Shown in pieces: positions 44,782 to 48,184 of a stretch of 48,184 nucleotides of DNA. The stretch's first letter is position 1. Every line of letters begins with the position of its first letter. The stretch lies in contig NC_021017.1 of assembly GCF_000210075.1 (NCBI RefSeq), forward strand, positions 3,970,819 to 4,019,002. The letters are read 5' to 3'. The position numbers and the translations under genes are program-made. Under the pieces are notes generated by a model. The model saw only the letters and a program-made list of their open reading frames with translations. It was not told where the DNA came from and made no database searches. The stretch is from Bacteroides xylanisolvens XB1A (lineage in GTDB: Bacteria > Bacteroidota > Bacteroidia > Bacteroidales > Bacteroidaceae).

Positions 44782-45396
44782 TTAATTCTCTTCCAGCCAG
44801 CCTTTTCCTTGCCGGACGATTTCCAGTTCGTTGTCCGTACATTTCACTACCGTTGAAGGTTCTATACCTCCGATACCGCCGTCAATGACCAGATCAACGA
44901 TGTCGCCGAACTTTTCATCTATAAGTTCGGGATCAGTCATATATTCCAAGTCCTCGTGCTCTTCGTATGGCAGTGTGGTGGTCATAATGGGAGCGTCCAG
45001 CAGGCGTGCGATTTCACGGATGATGTTGTTGTCCGGCATACGGATACCTACTTCTTTCCGGTTGCGGAAGATTTTCGGTAACCGGTTGGTGCCGTTCAAA
45101 ATAAAGGTAAATGGTCCCGGAAGATTATGCTTCATCAGTTTGAATACGTTATTGTCTACTTTTGCGTATTCGCTGATACTGCTTAAGTCATAACAGATGA
45201 TAGACAGATTGTTTTTTCGAGGGTCTATCTCTTTAATCCGGCAGATCCGTTCTATGGCACGTTCCTTCAGACCATGACAGCCGATGGCGTACATCGTATC
45301 GGTAGGATAGATGATAAGTCCGCCGTCATTCAGGATATCGATGATTCGTTGTAAATCCTGCGGGTTATTGTTTTTATCATATAGTTTCAGTAGCAT
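44782..45396 (-). CDS. Sua5/YciO/YrdC family protein
   Basis: 204 aa from ATG 45396 (MLLKLYDKNN). The YrdC fold is marked by GGLIIYPTDTMYAIGC (threonylcarbamoyl-AMP/nucleotide pocket), RKNNLSIICYDLSS, and LPGPFTFIL. The short length without the C-terminal Sua5 domain and the RKNNLSIIC variant resemble the YciO branch. Full members make threonylcarbamoyl-AMP for tRNA t6A37, but YciO-type proteins have a less certain role, so t6A synthesis is not claimed. It is 80 nt after the AsmA gene and probably co-transcribed. The gap contains a GC-rich, imperfect hairpin (about 45411-45442). Confidence 0.85.
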   Translation of the reverse strand: MLLKLYDKNNNPQDLQRIIDILNDGGLIIYPTDTMYAIGCHGLKERAIERICRIKEIDPRKNNLSIICYDLSSISEYAKVDNNVFKLMKHNLPGPFTFILNGTNRLPKIFRNRKEVGIRMPDNNIIREIARLLDAPIMTTTLPYEEHEDLEYMTDPELIDEKFGDIVDLVIDGGIGGIEPSTVVKCTDNELEIVRQGKGWLEEN

Positions 45397-45476
45397 ATTA
45401 AAAGCTTCATCCCTTCCCTCTCGCAAAGGAGAAGGAGGAGGGACGAGTGGGGTTAAATGGTTATTGTCTTCTCTTT

Positions 45477-48002
45477 TTATTTGAGTTTCTTTTTCAAGAA
45501 ATCCAGTGCCTTTTCCGCAGCTTTCTCTGTGACTTTTTGTTTGATTGAGTCTTTGTTGGCGGTAGCGGCAGAGTCCAGGCCAAGTTTCTGTCCGAGTTTG
45601 CTGATTGCTTCATCGGCTACGGCTTCGACAGCTTGGTTGGCCATGCTTTTAGTATCTACGCTGACTTTCGGAGAGGTGAACGAACCTCCGATTTTCAAGT
45701 CAAGAGTCATTAACTTAGAGATATTGCCTACGGATGCGGGCAGTTTTACTTTACCGGAATAGTCGATGGTTTGATCGAGTCCTGTGCTGCCGGAAAGATT
45801 CAGTGTGTAGTCTCCCATCTTGATATCAAACGGTTTGGTTTCTACGCGACCGTCTTTGATGGTGAAATCCAATGTCATGTCTTTCACTTTCATGTCTTTC
45901 AGGCTGGGTTGCTTCACGGCATCGGCTATCTGGTCGATTGCTTTTACTCCGCTTAAACTAAGGTCGCGCGTGGAAAGGCTACCGTCACCCTGCATCGTAT
46001 TCAGTACGGGGCTCATGGCTGCATCCAAATCTGTTAGGATATTGATGCTTCCGGAGAAATTACCTTTCAGGTTTTCGAAGATAGGAGCCATTTTCTGCAC
46101 CATATCCAGTTCTTTGTATGCTTGTGCAAAACCGATATTGGAGAGCTTGAATCCGGCTTTCATTTCCGGCTTCTTTATGTTGGCGGTGGAGTAGTAGCCG
46201 TTCATCACTACATTACCACCCATGGTGTTCATGGAAAGGTTTTTCATATCCACTTTGCCATCTTTTACAACAAGTTTGCCATTCATATTATTGAAAGACA
46301 TCTTGTCGAATAACACCTGTTTCAGGTTAGCGTCCATTTGGAAGTCGATGTTACGGGGAACTTCAACAATACCTGTGGCGGCTGTAGCTACAGAGTCGGT
46401 GGACGCAGCTTCTGATGTGGAGGCTTCATCGGCAGAAGCGGTGATGAAGTCGTTCAGATTGAAGTAGTTGGAACGAATATTCAGGTTTCCTTTCAATGTG
46501 CTACCTTTCAATACATAACCGATGTAGTTTTCAAACCGGCTGTCGGCGGTGATATCGTTCTTTCCGATGTTGACGGTTGTTTCACTCAACTGGAGGTATT
46601 TCGGAGTGAAGGTGAAGAGAGACTTTTTAATTTCTACATCCGGCATATCTTTCATTTTGAGTTTCATGCCCGTCAGTCCGATAGTGCCCGAGGCTTGTAT
46701 ACGTTCGTATTCTTCTTTTTCGATGGATGAGAGGCGTCCCGACATTTGCATATCGGCGTCGATGGTACCGTTCAACTCTATGTCTCCAAGCGGGTAGACT
46801 TGTTTGATCATACCTAAGTTGAGTACTCCTTTCGCTTCTGCTTTAAAATCCGGATCACTGATCGGTGTTTTCACTGTAGCAGTCAGGCTAAACGGATTTC
46901 CGGCAAGGCGGAAACTGAACGGATTGATGTTGACCGTAGTCAGGTCGATATTTCCTCCGGGATTTTGAACGTTGGCACTGATGTTGATTTGATCTACTCC
47001 TGCCGGTAGAGCCGGATAGCGGAACATAGCATCCTTGACTTGCATGTCAATATTGAATGCCGGAACGGTGTCTCCTTGCAGGATACCTTTGGCCGTTGCG
47101 GTAAGCGTTGCAGTTCCGTCTGTTTTCAGGCTGGAGAATTCTGTGGCGTAAATGGCGGGAATTAATGACAATATTTCCTTGAAGCCTATATCGTTCGTGT
47201 TAAGTTTCAAGTCCATGTCGATAGCCGGGTCTTTCAAGGCTACCCAGCCGTCGATGCCTGCCTGAATGGCGTTGAGGCGGATGGTATTGTCTTTTAATGT
47301 GTATTTGTTATTGGCAAGGTCAGCATCTACGTCCATCTTGGCGGAGATATTGGCATTTGCCAGGAAAGGGATTCCATTCATCTTGTAGGTGAGTGATTTG
47401 GTTTCCGCTTCCAGTTTCAGAGTGGTACGTTCGCTTCCTAAGTCTCCGGCACAAATAGCGTTGAAGTCGCGGATATCAGCATACATCTTTCCTTGTTGAT
47501 CGTCATAAATCAGATTCATGTTTTTGATAACAAAGCGTTGCAGTTTGACTTTGAAAGGAGAAGAGGCTTCTTCTTCTGCAGGCGTTTCGACTGTTGCTAT
47601 TGTATCCGGTTTCATGATATCCCAGTTGGCACGTCCGTCCGGCAAGATAATGGCATGTAACTTCGTGTCTTCGATAAATATTTTAGAAATATCGTAACCG
47701 CTATCTCCGAAAAGGGAGAATAAGTTGACTGCGGCGGTAACTTCTCCGGCTTGTACAAGGGTGTCATTGGCAAATTCACCCGTACCCTTCAGCCAGAAAT
47801 CTTCGAGAGTGACAGAAGCCTGTGGAAAATTGCGGAACAGACTAATGTTAAGGTTCTTAAAGTCAAATTGTGCGTTAAGCATCTTGTTGCCTTCTGTTTT
47901 TACAATGTCGGCTATCTTTCCTTGGAAGGCGAAAGGAAGAAGGAACATCAGAATGATAATTACTCCTACGGTGATAGCTGCGATTTTCAAACCTTTTTTC
48001 AT
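45477..48002 (-). CDS. AsmA-family envelope protein
   Basis: 841 aa. One N-terminal membrane anchor (ITVGVIIILMFLLPFAF, residues 10-26), then a long beta-rich region of the AsmA type: LFRNFPQASVTLEDFWLKG, LPDGRANWDIMKPD, and near the C-terminus the AsmA_2-like MQGDGSLSTRDLSLSGVKAIDQIADAVKQPSLKDMKVKDMTLDFTIKDGRV (split here by prose: two adjoining blocks) with VETKPFDIKMGDYTLNLSG. AsmA proteins belong to the TamB/YhdP bridge-like group linked to phospholipid transport or outer-membrane integrity in Proteobacteria. An Ala/Ser/Thr-rich insert (ASADEASTSEAASTDSVATA) lies near residue 520. The C-terminal tail is Lys/Ala-rich and helical. Confidence 0.88.
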   Translation of the reverse strand: MKKGLKIAAITVGVIIILMFLLPFAFQGKIADIVKTEGNKMLNAQFDFKNLNISLFRNFPQASVTLEDFWLKGTGEFANDTLVQAGEVTAAVNLFSLFGDSGYDISKIFIEDTKLHAIILPDGRANWDIMKPDTIATVETPAEEEASSPFKVKLQRFVIKNMNLIYDDQQGKMYADIRDFNAICAGDLGSERTTLKLEAETKSLTYKMNGIPFLANANISAKMDVDADLANNKYTLKDNTIRLNAIQAGIDGWVALKDPAIDMDLKLNTNDIGFKEILSLIPAIYATEFSSLKTDGTATLTATAKGILQGDTVPAFNIDMQVKDAMFRYPALPAGVDQINISANVQNPGGNIDLTTVNINPFSFRLAGNPFSLTATVKTPISDPDFKAEAKGVLNLGMIKQVYPLGDIELNGTIDADMQMSGRLSSIEKEEYERIQASGTIGLTGMKLKMKDMPDVEIKKSLFTFTPKYLQLSETTVNIGKNDITADSRFENYIGYVLKGSTLKGNLNIRSNYFNLNDFITASADEASTSEAASTDSVATAATGIVEVPRNIDFQMDANLKQVLFDKMSFNNMNGKLVVKDGKVDMKNLSMNTMGGNVVMNGYYSTANIKKPEMKAGFKLSNIGFAQAYKELDMVQKMAPIFENLKGNFSGSINILTDLDAAMSPVLNTMQGDGSLSTRDLSLSGVKAIDQIADAVKQPSLKDMKVKDMTLDFTIKDGRVETKPFDIKMGDYTLNLSGSTGLDQTIDYSGKVKLPASVGNISKLMTLDLKIGGSFTSPKVSVDTKSMANQAVEAVADEAISKLGQKLGLDSAATANKDSIKQKVTEKAAEKALDFLKKKLK

Positions 48003-48039
48003 TTGCTTCTATTTTAAGAGTTTGAGATATAATGAAGAG

Positions 48040-48047
48040 CAAAACTA
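48040..48047 (-). promoter_or_regulatory. Predicted -7 box of the AsmA-Sua5 unit
   Basis: Minus-strand TAGTTTTG, exact TAnnTTTG, 38 nt upstream of the AsmA ATG. The remaining 48048-48184 shows no gene or other signal. Confidence 0.5.
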
Positions 48048-48184
48048 ATAAAACTTTTTGATAATAAGAGATAAAAGAGAAATTTTTAGGGATTCTTATT
48101 TTTAAATTAAGCGGAATCCAAAGGACTGGCTTCTGGCTTAATCCGAACTTCCGGTTTTAGTTCAAATCGGTGCAGAAATGAGAT

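Noticed and set aside
45411..45442. GC-rich stretch between the AsmA and Sua5/YrdC genes as a terminator
   Set aside because: The stem is imperfect, purine/pyrimidine-biased, and no T-run follows in the direction of transcription; read-through is more likely.

Overview
The window looks like a Bacteroides chromosome (Bacteroidota, human-gut type). Evidence: promoters carry the Bacteroides -7 element TAnnTTTG rather than an E. coli -10; there is a SusC/SusD pair, a hybrid two-component regulator (HTCS), and a MurF-alanine racemase fusion typical of Bacteroidota. The species cannot be named from the sequence alone. I see no rRNA, tRNA, CRISPR array or insertion sequence.

Layout. (1) 1-13.5 kb is housekeeping: dxs-trkA-trkH on the minus strand, diverging from GSCFA protein, murF-alr, tatA, tatC and a Dna2-like nuclease-helicase on the plus strand. 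(2) About 13.2-13.5 kb is a gene-free stretch with a promoter and stacked GTGA-loop hairpins, probably a small RNA. (3) 13.5-39.4 kb is a pectin (homogalacturonan) utilisation locus. Minus strand: hexuronate MFS transporter, an exported KduI, and a lone galactitol-type EIIC. Plus strand: GH105 unsaturated uronyl hydrolase, CE8 pectin methylesterase, and a CE12-CE8 double esterase. After these comes a probably inserted AAA/DUF4143 ATPase surrounded by repeats, then the HTCS regulator. Then SusC, SusD and a beta-helix lipoprotein on the minus strand, diverging from two tandem PL1 pectate lyases. (4) 39.4-48 kb: a LiaF-like membrane protein with a membrane-anchored LytTR regulator, a radical SAM protein, a flavodiiron protein, nagB, a Sua5/YrdC protein and a large AsmA-family protein.

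How the locus works (inference from families): the surface lyases and the SusC/SusD complex capture and cut pectate, esterases strip methyl and acetyl groups, GH105 releases the unsaturated uronate, KduI isomerises it, apparently already in the periplasm, and the MFS transporter imports the product. KduD, KdgK and Eda, needed to finish the route, are not in this window. The HTCS is the likely sensor. A 19-nt motif close to AAAAACAAAWAATGCACMT lies at a constant 19-nt distance from the -7 boxes of susC, pectate lyase 1 and (as a degenerate half-site with a good one 21 bp upstream) GH105, which is the geometry expected for its AraC-type domain.

The window is also rich in repeats: a hairpin repeat translated in frame inside murF, two related inverted repeats after murF-alr and after kduI, a 22-bp tandem palindrome array and a 12-bp array inside the esterase operon, and three repeat types upstream of the ATPase.
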